DNA from: Sialis fuliginosa
Taxonomy: Eukaryota; Arthropoda; Insecta; Megaloptera; Sialidae
Assembly (NCBI GenBank): GCA_961205875.1
Contig: OY540817.1
Location: 20,433,001-20,497,000, forward strand
Direction: 5' to 3'
DNA length: 64,000 nucleotides
Shown: in pieces, positions 36,772-48,718 of the stretch
Numbering within the stretch: the first letter of the stretch is position 1
How the letters are laid out: each line of letters opens with the position of its first letter
The notes under the pieces: model-generated
The model's database searches: none
The model's input: the letters and a program-made list of their open reading frames with translations, nothing else
Told to the model about the DNA's origin: nothing
Program-made: the position numbers and the translations under genes

Positions 36772-38820
36772 TATAAAGTCACATGTTACTGCACTGATTG
36801 TTTGCTAATTTAATATGAACGCTTTATAAAATATATAGGTATGGGTAAATAGCACAAATAACTTCACGTAAGTATAGCAATGTATTTTCTAACCATTCAT
36901 TAATGTAAAAACTTTATATATACCTTCATATAAGTACGCAATTACACATATACATACATATAATGTGTACGTTGATGATATCTTTAATGTTTATTTACAT
37001 CACAATTGACGACTGGGTGCTATCAAATGCCCTTGAGTATAATATTTCTATATGTATAATAATACGAACACATATAAATGCAAACACATAAATAAATAAA
37101 TACACATTTTGATAGAATATGTAGGTATAATAATATATGTTCTTATGTAGGTACACTATCGTGTTAAGGTAAAATGTATTTAGTATAATTTATGTTTTGG
37201 CCGCTATAAGAGGAAGTTTTCTGTTTCTTTTTTTTGATTAATGGGCTTGTTATTTGTAATTCTCATGAACTCATGTTACTAATAAAACAAGTAACTCTCT
37301 ATTTAATCAATTTAATTATCAAAGTCCGCAAATATAGTTTGTTTTTTTAAATTACTTACAGCCTTTCATTTTGTTCATGTTTTTTCTCCAGTAATGGATA
37401 TAGTAAAACCAGTAATGAACACGTAGTGATGGACACTTGCTAATGATTATATATACAAAATGATAAGTACTACGACACAAAAGATATAAAAGAAAGAATC
37501 GTCAAATTTGAAACAATGTTTAAAATATAATAATTAATAAATAAATTATACTAATAATTAGTTTTTTAATTGTCATCAAATCACGCTGTAAGACATTTGA
37601 ATTTATATAGATTAATATTCAGAAATGGTAGTAATCAAATATCAACAAATATTTCTAATTCAGTACATATTTAATTGAAAAATAGCCATATTACTGGGGT
37701 CATATATATCCAAGACTGGTGCCAGTACCTTATATATTTTTTAATTTTTGTTTTTGGTATCATTAAGTTTTACAAAACGATTTCCTACACTTACTGAAGG
37801 AAAATCAATAAAATATGGTTTATAATAATGTAAAATATAAGCCTTTTTTAGTTTACTGACTTTTCAAAAGATAAAGGCAGTAAATTTTTTAATTTTGGCA
37901 TGTATAAGACACTATTATTAAATAATTATCAAACTAATTGTACAGTTAAGTGAGACCTGAAAATCTATCATATATGACGTAAAATATGGGCACAGTAGAA
38001 TGCCAAAAACTAGTTTTAGAAAAATTGACAAATATAGGTATTGATAAATAGTAAAAAAAGTATTTTTTGAAATAATAATAATTAGTTAATACTTATGAAT
38101 TTTTTGAATCTGAATTTCTTAGTCATTGTTCATATTTATAAATGAATATAACGAATTATTTATTTCATTTTGTTGATAAAAAAGGTAGTTTTAATTAACT
38201 GTGTAGAATGTAGAATTTTTGCAGTAAGATTTAAATAATAATAACTTAATAAACTTTGCTACTCATAATGGAGATTTAAAATAAACGTCAATTTTCTTGT
38301 TTAGTTTTAAAAGCATAATTTAGATTGATATTTATAGGTAAGTACATGTTAAAAAATATTCAGTAAAGATTAGAACTATAATAATAATTTTGAAACGTTG
38401 TAAGTATATTCGTTTAGCTAATTTAATGTACAAGACAAATATATCTTAATAATTATTGGGTGAATATTTTATTTAATTCTTGTAGTATATATGTTTCACA
38501 TATTCATTACTTAATTTTTAAATAAATTAACAGAATTTATATAGCTCTAAAATAAATATTTAGGATTTAAAAAAATATTATAGAATAATAAAAATATAAT
38601 TCATATTCACTGATTAAACTAAAGAAGTGATTTGTTTGAAATGCTAAATATTTAGACCAGAATTTCTCTTGAACGCCATTTTTACGCAATCGGCTGAACA
38701 GGATTCTTAACAGATGTTTTGGACCCGATCGGGACAAGAAATTGTAAAAGCAAACGTATAAGTCAAGAGTCCCAAAACAATAAAGGCAGTACCTAATCGA
38801 GAGGGGCTGTTTATTGCATT
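36772..38820. other. AT-rich stretch upstream of the promoter
   Basis: Apart from the family D copy at 37164-37732, no repeats of the listed families and no coding frame. The kilobase just upstream of the promoter (37733-38640) is repeat-poor. Confidence 0.5.
37164..37732 (-). mobile_element. Family D MITE
   Basis: Reverse copy ending CCAAGACTGGTGCCAGTACC. Its proximal end has an insertion of about 20 bases after TTAAGGTA. Confidence 0.75.
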
Positions 38821-39526
38821 ATTAGAAAGTGTCTCACTACGTATTCTGTCTCAGTCGTACATAAAAGCTACGAGTGTTGAGTTTCAAGGAAAGATATGTG
38901 CCGTCATTAACACAACCAGCATGTATTCGCTCCGTCTCCTTCTAAACGGTACAGTGCAAGCGAGACGCAGAGAGCGCACCGAGTCGTAACGTTCACTAGC
39001 ATCCCAAGTGTAACAGCGAGTCAAGGTTACTTTAGTTCCGTGCACCGCCGCTAGATGTGCACGCTGCTGGGTGTGCGTTAGCGAAGTAGGCGTGACGCGC
39101 ATGATTGCTCGATCACCCTTCGCTGGCGGGCGGAGCCACACGGCAATCAAGACCAACCCACCGCTAAAAACACGACCTAAAAAGTGCCCCCCTGGACCGG
39201 TTTGACGTCAGAGACCTCGGCTCGTGTTGTTTCGGTTGTTTCCGTAGCGGTGGATTCTGAAGACAGCGAGCGGTGTGTGTAGTGTAACAGCGACAGTTCA
39301 ATGTTAACGGGCGCGAAGTAATGCACTAGTGCTGTTTACAAAACAACGTTCGCGTTGTGTTCAAAGTGATAGTGATAGTTACAACAGTGAGTGGATCGTG
39401 GTGTTTCAGACCAGGAGGTGTACCCCTATCTATAGGATTTGTTTGACTGTGATGGAGCACGGTGCAGTGTCCGTGCGGTCGAGTGATGTGTGCTGGCCAA
39501 GTGAGTGCAGTGATTAGAGTGCTGTG
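38820..39526 (+). promoter_or_regulatory. GC/CpG-rich promoter and 5' leader region of the E93-like gene
   Basis: After about a kilobase of AT-rich DNA, composition changes abruptly to GC- and CpG-rich from about 38.82 kb and stays so into exon 1. This fits a promoter with an untranslated leader. A TATA-like ACATAAAAG lies near 38859-38867, and an arthropod initiator-like TCAGT lies at about 38851, but their spacing does not form a standard pair, so no start site is fixed. The leader holds several short uORFs. A GTGAGT at 39501 could be a leader donor, so splicing of the leader cannot be excluded. Confidence 0.45.
39452..39517 (+). promoter_or_regulatory. uORF of 21 codons in frame with the main CDS
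   Basis: An ATG at 39452 opens 21 codons ending at TAG 39515-39517, in the same frame as the main CDS and nine bases before its ATG. Two further minimal uORFs lie at 39301-39321 (six codons) and 39321-39329 (two codons). All depend on the leader being unspliced and starting upstream of 39300. Confidence 0.35.
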
Positions 39527-39527
39527 A
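39486..39527 (+). promoter_or_regulatory. uORF overlapping the main start codon (TGATG)
   Basis: An ATG at 39486 opens a 13-codon uORF ending at TGA 39525-39527, whose last base is the first base of the main ATG. This one-base TGATG overlap is an arrangement known to allow termination-coupled re-initiation. Its effect here is inference. Confidence 0.4.
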
Positions 39528-42500
39528 TGGATGGGGCCTCGGTGGGGACTCTGCCCCCCGTGCCGGCCCTGATACCGATATCGGCGCTGCGCCCTCCGCA
39601 CGCGCGAGCGGCGCACGCGCAGACAGCGGTGGTGAGGGGAGTGCGCGCGGGGACGGGCTCGACGGCTGCGGCGCGGCTCGCGATCGATCGGTCGCCAGCC
39701 GGGCGAGGTACGCTGCAGCGACATCGTAAATCAGATCGTAGACGCCGTCACAAACACCAGCAGCAGCACCGGCAGCCACAACAACAACAACAACAACAAC
39801 ACCAGACAGCGACCTTAGTGAGCGCGACCAGGCGGAAGCACAAACACCGCCACAGGAGTAGAGACAGTCCGGAACCGAAGTCACCCCAGCCGAGGGTAAA
39901 TCCTATTTTCGTGTGGGTCCGGCAACAAGACACGCGCATCGTGGAGGTGAGATGCGAAGATTACGACAAGCGGAACCGGATCCGGCTTACCAAGACCCCC
40001 CATGGGTGGCGGGCGATTCCGCGAACCGAGACGCTTGCAACATCTGTGACAAACACAACTCAGTCAGAGGAGTCCGTCAAGCCGGAGGAGGAAGTGCCGC
40101 CTTCAGATACATCAGTGAGAAAAACAACAAAAACCAAAACTAATAAAAAAAGTTCTAAATCTAAAAGAAAATCATTTGAGAGAGTGAGTCGAATAGACGA
40201 TGACGTAGAAGAAGATAACGAAATTAAATCACCACCTTTAACGATAACACGGGAGGAGACTAGTTCGCCAGCGTGGACATCTCCGGTCAATATCGAGTCT
40301 CATTTACCCTCGCATACAATCGCGATACCGCGCAAAAAACTCGTACATACACCAGAGGAATCATCACATAGTGAGGGGCTGTGCGGGGACGATAATGTCT
40401 TAGATGAGTTAGAAGATGACATCGAGGAAGAGAGGGGTGAAGGCGAAAGTAGTGTAAACAGTACGACTACCGAGTGCAGTGCCAGTGACGACAGTTACCC
40501 CCCACCACCCCCGCAGCAAGCTGACACGAGTGCGCTAGACAACTTACTGGCTGTTGCGGAGTTTGAATTTAATCATCAAGTCAGAACGGAAGCCGAGGCA
40601 AATAAAGAGTTTACAGATTCTGATTTATTAGACGAGGAAGTTGACATTTCTCTGGAAGCGGAAGACGAACAAGACAATAAAAATGTGTATAATGATATTA
40701 CAGAACAACATAAAGAGTATTTCGAAAATATAGTTCAATTAAATAAGCTGATTGAATCGCGATCGTCAGAAAGAATAAGTGATAATTTAATCAATAGAAC
40801 AAATTTGCCCGAGCAAAATCCCGAACCTGTAAATAATAATGAACGTGGTACATCAGAGGACTGTGATTACAACGAAGATGACGAAAATAATCTCGCCATG
40901 GATGACATAATTACAAGGTTGGAACAATCGTTACAATCGCCTGACGCATGCGCGGCGCTGGATGACACGACGGAAGTGTACGATGCATTTCCGGTGCATA
41001 TGGAAAAAGACAATGCAGTGCAAGACGAAGTGAATTGTGAACAGGGCGAGGTCGAGACTGCAGAATCTAAAACCGACATGGAATGTTCACAAGAGGTTGA
41101 TTTGTCTATTGACGAAATGCCGTCTAGTCAAGAAGAAGAAGAAGAAGTTGAAGAAGAAATGCCAACAGATTTAAGTAAAAGTAGTGATAAAATTATTGAA
41201 GAGAAGGAAGATGAAGAAGAAATGATTGATAATTTTGATGAACCGACAGATTTGAGTAAAAAAGCTGATACCGATAATATTGACGATTATGAAGAGGTAG
41301 AGGAGTGTGTGGATAGCGTTGAAGAGGATTTAATGCCAACTGACTTGAGTGTTCCTAAAAGTTCGTTACAATCCCCCCTTCCCCGGACAGAAACTCCTCG
41401 TCCAGCCTCGCACGGATCAGAAACAATACAATCTCCTCAACCCAGTGGAATTCCTGCAGTGCCACCTTCCCCTGATATATTTTCGTCTGGCTCCCAGAAA
41501 AATAAATCAATATTCCTTGAATCCCTGCTGTCGACAACTTCTCCTAAATTGTGTTTAACACCGGAAGTGACGATTACGCGGCAGCAAAAAGAACCGTTGG
41601 ATTTAGGGAAAAATAGAAAATCAGCTAGTCCTACGGTCACGTGTTCAGAAGAAGCCAAAACCGACTCTAAATTTTCAAATTCTGACGGCGAACCTACAGC
41701 AAAAAGAATTAAAATGGAAGATATTACTTTGAAAAATCTTTTACATTCGGATAACAAATTAAAACCAGAAGTTACGATATCAAAAACATCTAGATCTAAC
41801 GAGAAAGATAATACATCTGAACAAAAAGTGGAATCATCAAGACTGCTTGAATTGTTGACGACTGAAATGGACAATGACCCACTGACTCAATTAAAACAGA
41901 TCTTAGCAGACCCGGAATTAAACATACCGGATCCACTACTTGTACCAAAAGATAGATTAAGTCAAGTGATATCTGAACCTGCTCGAGAAATTCCAAGACT
42001 ACTAGCTCTTCGGCCTGAACTGAGACTACCTGAAGCTTTGGCATTTCCACAACTACTTCAAGATCCTGATATTTTAGTAATTTCACTAAACCAACTTCAA
42101 ACGATACTGTATAAACAAAGTGAGACGATAAAACTTGCACCGAAAACAGTCGAAAAAGTATCACCAAAACCGAGTCAACCTGCAAAGAAAACAGAAGATA
42201 AAAGATCTCCAGTGAATATCGATTCATTTAAATATCCCAATTTGTCAGGGGCTGCGTTACCGTTAGAAGCATACGCCAAGCAATATCAGCAATTACCCAG
42301 CCAGCAAGTAAAAGATGTCAGAGGTTCCGCAACGAGCGGTCTTGCAAACGACATAGACGCCGCGACTACAGCAGCATTCAACCAAATGCTGTGGCTACCA
42401 TATTTAAATCAACTAGAAGCTGCAGCGATGGTGTGTGGAAATAACAATGATTTTATGAAAGCACTGAATTCTGTATTTCCGCCTTCAGTTCCGGTTCCTG

Positions 42501-43530
42501 ATCCACAGATGTTCAACAGATTTGGAATGCCTAACGGTTTTCCTATGCACCCACCTACGGAGTACAACAATCAACTAGAAATGGCTCTGTGGCAAGAAGC
42601 ATTGCTGAAAGTCAACATGGGACAATTTGGTATGCACCAAATGCAACAACAGCAACGTACTAAAAATCCTGCTGAAAGTTATAACAATATGTTGAAATCA
42701 GCACAGCGAGAGATTTCTAATATCGATTCAAGAAGTTCTCAATCAGTTAAAAAACATCAATCAAGCCAAAGAATTCAATCGTCTGCAAGAACGAGTCCAA
42801 TTTCACACAATTTCCAACAGCAACGTTCCAGTGGTCTACCAAATCCATATTTAAACAGTATTCCTAGTGCCTATCAGTTACCTAGTACAACATTGAGACC
42901 ACCGAGTTTGCAAATACCGCAATACAACCCAAACCTTGCACAGTGGAACAAGCCATCACCATCTTCAAGAATCAACAGTAGCAGTAATATGAATAACAGC
43001 TCTATGTCATCGAGATCATCTTCTGGACCAGTGCCAAATTACCACAATCAATATAATTCAAAATCGGATTACATGAAATACTCTCAGAACATGAACAACA
43101 ATAACCCATCGCCATACAGCCAAAGATATAACAATCATATCATATCAAGTCATCAGAAATCGCTACAGTCCAGTCAGAAATCTGCAGCAGAAAGCACCAG
43201 TCAAAAACCTCGAGTCACTTGTAAGTCGTTACAGAATCTACTGAGTCCTACAAGGCTGAGTCAGGAAAATGCGCTGAAGAAATTTCACCAGCAGCAAGAA
43301 ATCGGGCACCAAGTGATGGTGTCATCGTCTCCTAGTGGTACGCAGCCAATAGACTTAACCGCGACTACGGTGTCTAGGTTAAAAGTGAAGCAGCACCTAG
43401 TGGACAGTACGCGCTCGCCGAAGTTGTTAAAGCATGACGACGTACCGGAAGTGGGGAGTACGACGACGGAAGAGACGCAGCTCCAGGACGCGCACGCGCA
43501 GCAACACCTCTGGCACCCATTATTTGGAAA
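39527..43530 (+). CDS. E93: E93/Mblk-1-like transcription factor, coding exon 1
   Basis: This exon encodes 1,334 complete codons plus two bases of the next. The ATG at 39527 has G at -3 and +4, and the same frame is closed upstream by TAG at 39515-39517. The frame also opens one codon earlier at a GTG, which a eukaryote would not use. Visible features: Arg/His-rich N-terminus and poly-Q (about residues 80-100); a compact block at 125-168 rich in Arg/Lys/Trp (NPIFVWVRQQDTRIVEV...); long acidic/Ser-rich stretches (about 175-640); CtBP-type motifs PTDLS at 546, 573 and 604, PLDLG at 690 and PIDLT at 1274; LxxLL boxes at 337, 664, 735, 773 and 1235; a Leu/Pro-rich block at 784-864 (DPLLVPKDRL, EIPRLLALRPEL); and a Gln/Ser/Asn-rich C-terminal half. 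The exon ends at AAA|GTGAGT in phase 2. E93 is known as a nuclear ecdysone-response factor specifying adult fate. Identification is by recalled family blocks plus motif content, not by a search. No DNA-binding domain lies in this window. Confidence 0.75.
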
Positions 43531-45340
43531 GTGAGTACATTGTTGTCGTAGACCGTTTATTTTTTTTCTCGGCCCCATTAGCCTATGTTTTAGCTTTGGA
43601 ACAAAAATTAATTGATTAAAATGGGAAAAATTACTTTTTTACTTATGCGTGAATATCTCGTTGAAAAAATTATTTATTTTAATTTCTCACAGCAGCATTT
43701 TATAGAGAATTAAATTTCCTACAAAAAAGATCCCAAGTGCTCAATTCATAGATCCAGTATTTTATCCAGTACATTATCATAAAAAGTAAAATCCAATTTT
43801 TATGACAATTTTTAAACAAACAAAAAGTAATTTTTCCCATATTAATCAAATGGGAAAAATACTCAGTTTGCGAGTCTGAAATTTTGGGACAGCTAACTAT
43901 TGATCCAAAGCTAAAACATAAAAAACACTATATTTGGCACGTGCATGCGGCCGATCGCGATGTTTCTTTAGAAAGGCTTCATTAACACTTATCTATGCTT
44001 ATACTTCTTCGTAATTAACACTTAGATCTTAACTAAATTCCTTACATCTGCTGTATAAATTTTTTTCCAAAACATTTTTCATTGCATAAAAATTATGTTA
44101 GTAAAACTAAACAAAAATAATTTTATATTGTATTTAAAGCAAACAATAGAAATAAGGATATTAACAAAATTATTAGATTTAAAGAACGCATTCTTTTTTA
44201 AATTTGTATAGCTAATAAAAAATAAAAAGATAAAAATCCAGAAGTCTTTAAGAGTTATTCTTTAGACTTGATATAAGATTAATATGTCACCAGTTCTGAT
44301 AAGCAAAAAATTATAAATTATCTTCAATTTAACCTTGTCGATGTATTATAAATACGTCAATAAATAACGTAATTAAGTTTCAATTATATTTTTTATACTG
44401 TCATAATTTACAAGTTAATTATATACTATCTCAATACTTTAACGTTTCAATATTTAATAAATAAATTTAATTTTAACATTTTGTTAAAAATTCTTAAATA
44501 ACTGTAAAAATAAAAAAGTTTTAATTCATTCAAGTAGCAACAAATAATTAATATAAATTATTGCAAAATTAATTAATTATCTACATATAAAAATAAAAAA
44601 AGTTAATGTATTTTTAATTATACAAATTAATTATTGTAAATATTAAAGTCAATTCACACTTCATACATGTATTTGTTTTAGACTTGTTTTAAACAAGATT
44701 ACTAAACAAGATTACGTAGAAACAAAATGTGTAAAAATGTATAGATAAATATATATGAGAATTAAAATACATATTAATTTTAAGAAAAACGTTTTTTATA
44801 CGAATTATTTATTTTTAATACCTGTATCAAATTAATTTATCAGCTAAAAAAATTTTTTGTAGAATTAATGTTCCTTATTTTATCTTCAAAAAATAAAAAT
44901 AGATTAAAAATAAGTAGATGTGCAAAATAATATATGTATAAATATAAAAATAAAATACTATTTTTAAAAATTGACTTTTTATAAAATATTAAAGTTCATA
45001 AAAAAATTATTAAATAAATCAGAAAAATTAATTATATATTTGCATATATTACATTACTTTTTTCAACGTTTTTTTGTTGTAAATGATCTATAAAGAAAGC
45101 AAAAAATTATACATTTAAAGTAGTATTTAATATTCTTCCTACATAAAAAAGTTAATTATTTATTCAACATAAATTAAAAGTATTCTATTTCGTACTTAAA
45201 TTTTAAAGATAGTTACTAACAAGTCGATAAAACATATGGTTAACTACTAAAATAGTTGTAAAACATTTTAATTAAAATCAAATATTAATAAAAACATCAG
45301 TCATTTTTAGCTTCAGAAAGGTTTAATTAATATTTCTTAC

Positions 45341-45423
45341 CTAACACACCCCTGAATTAAATCTTACTGGCGCCTATGTCGAGGCAACTGCATTTCCATG
45401 GTCTGATAACTTCTTTAAATTGA
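45341..45423 (-). ncRNA. Candidate antisense non-coding exon (83 nt)
   Basis: On the minus strand, a long T tract and TTTCAG acceptor (45424-45425 complement AG) precede 83 bases that end at a strong donor TTAG|GTAAGA. All three frames contain stops, so it would be untranslated. Its base composition is richer in G+C than the surrounding intron. Purely a splice-site-based candidate. Confidence 0.25.
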
Positions 45424-45986
45424 CTGAAACAAAAAAAAAACACAATGCGTTTTATTTAAATGAGATATTAAAAAGCATTGTTAATCGTAAAAAAGGGAGA
45501 TAGCTACTCTACTCTTCGTTAGGTCATTTATGTACTGGCGTTTAATCAGATAACATTGAATATTAACCCAGAACTAATGATATTTATCAAGATTATGAAA
45601 ATGATTATATGTATATATATGTAGTATGGTTTCTCTTTAGCGATATGTCAAAAAACATAACAGCAAAGAAATATAATAACTTTAATCAAACGCTTTCTGC
45701 AAGGTATCAAATATAAAAATTAACTGTATGATTTTTTTAAATAACTTAGAAATCAGCGGTCTGAAAGCAGTGGTGAGCGGTGTACAGTACACCATGTTTA
45801 TTATCACTGCTTTAAAATTATAACGATCTGATACACTGTAGAAAACATTTGATTAGATTTTAGTAAGAAAATTTTATTTCAATGGAACTAAAAGATTAAT
45901 AAATGTAATAGAACTGTCATTTTTACATTAAAAGTGCTTGCAAGTTAGCAAACGTTTAATTTCTAATAAAATTAAAATTAAACTAA

Positions 45987-46318
45987 TGTCCGGTATTATA
46001 AAGGACCTAGCAAATTTGTTAGCTAGCAAGCACTTTCAAGTGAGATATCAAACTTATATGACAGTTCTTTTGGAGTTTGTTGAAGACTTTGACAAGTTTC
46101 ACGCACGCGTTGTAGGTAAATACCAACGGTATTAAAACAGTGGTGATATTATCAAAATTATTTTGTACGGTGAAAGATGCCAACTGTGTTACAATTAGTT
46201 GAAGTGTCACTGCTCTAAATTCCATAACTAATCCATAGATACTAGTACAGAATTAATACCCCATTTGAAAGTAATTGCTAGCTAGCAAATTTTGTTAGCT
46301 CCTTTATAATACCGGACA
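45987..46318 (+). mobile_element. Family B MITE (332 bp, TAA duplication)
   Basis: Termini TGTCCGGTATTATAAAGG and ...ACCGGACA, flanked by TAA. Identical length to the copies at 14035 and 53957. Lies in intron 1 of the E93-like gene. Confidence 0.75.
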
Positions 46319-46900
46319 TAAGATTTTTTATTTTAAGAAATTTCAGTTATGAAATATGTTAATTGTTAAAAAACAAAACAAAAACTAAAAATATAATATT
46401 TTCTATAGGTACATTATGACTACTTACATAATATTATAAAAATTAATTTAATTTATTCTTATAATAAAAACCATTACCTTTTCAAATAATTATTTTTCAC
46501 TAATTGGAAAGAATATACATACATATATATATATATACCTAAACGTATCATATATCTACAACCTCTCAGAAATTACAGGTATAAAAAATAAATACAAAAA
46601 AAAACACACTCTTCATAATCCATTAAAAATAAATTTACATAATTATATAGGTCCAGTTCAATCATTACGACGATAATTCTTCCCAATTAGACCCATTCAA
46701 TATAAAAACGGGCGCGAGAGAGACGGAAAATCACGCATACACTTTATCAAAGGTGTCGAAGATAGTATTTTAATCAATTTTGACACTCGATTTAAATTAG
46801 ATTTGTGGCCAAATTGTGTTGTTAAAAACATGTAAAAAAAAGTATACGTGAGTAAATTTATGTAACCCTGAGACGAAATTGTTTTGTTAGAATTATAATA

Positions 46901-47166
46901 GATGAACTTTGTCTTTGTGTGTGTATTTATTTATAATAACCGCAATAAAAATATAAATTAAATACAGGCTGAGCAGAAAAAAATATCTAACAGAAAAATA
47001 TATCACATTTGATAGCTGTTGGTTTCTGAATTAGATGAACTTTGTCTGTGTTTCTGTGTGTGTTTATTTATAATAACCGCAATAAAAATATAAATTAAAT
47101 ACAGGCTGAGCAGAAAAAAATATCTAACAGAAAAATATATCACATTTGATAGCTGTTGGTTTCTGT
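46901..47166 (+). repeat. Direct duplication, 133 bp
   Basis: Copies 46901-47033 and 47034-47166 are almost identical (TACAGGCTGAGCAG, GATAGCTGTTGGTTTCTG). Differences lie mainly in the GTGT-rich start. In intron 1. Confidence 0.85.
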
Positions 47167-48604
47167 AGACAGGGTTACCTGATTTCAAAAAAATATTTAG
47201 CGAGATATTGCCTACGAGGGAGCTAAAGATGGTGGAGTGGATAGGAGGGGGGAGAGGTAAATATTTCTTTAAATATAGCTCAAATAATTTTTTTTAATTG
47301 TTATAAAATTAAAAAAAATTATGTAGGTCTAAATTTGCCAAAATTCGAGTGAATTGATATCAGTGTTAAATTTACTTCGATGGCACCCCCTGAATCACAA
47401 AATTTTCTTTTTGGTAATAATTCTGTATCCGAGTAACACACGAATTATTCGGTTCAATATAGGAAAAATTCAAAGTAGAAGTTCGAAAGAAAATTTTCTA
47501 AGAAATACGTTCATATTTTGTGGAAAATCTGAAGTAGAAATGTAGTATTTTTCGTAAATTATTTCGTAGTATATTATTTATTTTAAGACATGAAAGATTT
47601 GTAAAAACATTGAGGCTTCCGCGGTTATCTTAGCTTCTGGGTGTAAGACGTGTCGGTTTGGTCGAGTTATCGTCCTATAACACTGTGTTATTGGCCGATA
47701 ACACGGCCAAATCGATCCATGTAAAAATATGTTTTTTTTGAAAATAATTGCTTTCTGATTGTTATTTTTTTTTATTTGAAGCAAAACATTTTTTATGTAT
47801 TTTTTAACTTTTGTGTAGTATTTAAATAAGCGAAAATGTATTTTTGATAGATATAGTATTTTAGAATCAAAATATTAATAGAAAAAAGGAAATATTCAAC
47901 GAACAGAAATAAATAATAAATAAATAAAAAACATTTTAAAAATATAACTCTATAATTTTCCATTCGTTTCATAAAACAAACAAAAAAATTGATTTTTTTA
48001 CAAATTTTGTAAAAAAAACTATTTTTATGTTATTTAGCTTAAATTATTATAAAATTTTTTTTCATAAATATTTAATTTTAATTTTTCATGCCTTCATTTT
48101 TTTATTTATTAACTGTATTCCTTTCTAATCTAATACCTAGTTAATTAACGAGTTCTACATAAGAAGTAAGTCATACCTACATAGGTACATTTAAAATAAA
48201 TAGATTCTTAGAAAAATAAGTGATCCACTACTTATAGCCCTGCCTGTACATTCTTGGTAAATACACGTTTGCATCTGTAACTGGTTTTCTTCTGTGATCA
48301 AGTGGGCTGTGGTTTAAATGCTTCTTGTTGCAAAAACAGTGGCACTTTAAAAATGTTGCTATTTGATGTTTTTTTCATTTACCTTTATTTGTTCGTATAT
48401 TATTATATTTTACTATACTAAACTACAAATTATAATTTTACGTATATAGAGTCGAATTTGAAATTTCACAGCAATCCATTGACATATCTCCCCCCCCCCC
48501 AAATTTTTTTTCGAAATATCTCGACCCCGGGTCCAAAAAATCTATAAACTTATCGGAGCACCAAACGAATATATGGTGTGAATATGGCTTCTTTACGTCC
48601 AGTG

Positions 48605-48718
48605 GTTTAGGCTTGATGAGATCACATACATACGCACCAACGTTTTTATATACTAAGACATAAATGTCCATAAAAACGAATACATCGCGGGCGAAGCCGC
48701 GGGCGACTTGCTAGTTAT
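48605..48718 (+). mobile_element. Retroposon 5' or 3' end fragment with GC-rich motif
   Basis: Contains CGCGGGCGAAGCCGCGGGCG then ACTTGCTAG, a very common end of RTE-like retroposons in Lepidoptera and some other insects. Confidence 0.5.

Noticed and set aside
39329..39517. 62-codon + frame before the main start
   Set aside because: It opens at GTG; the first ATG in this frame is at 39452, so only the shorter uORF is kept.
39326..39884. Minus-strand frames of 132 and 152 codons across the promoter and exon 1 start
   Set aside because: They are GC-rich shadows of the coding strand with Arg/Ala/Val-biased translation and no domain.
41437..42227. Minus-strand frames of 143-145 codons inside exon 1
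   Set aside because: Antisense shadows of a strongly supported coding exon.
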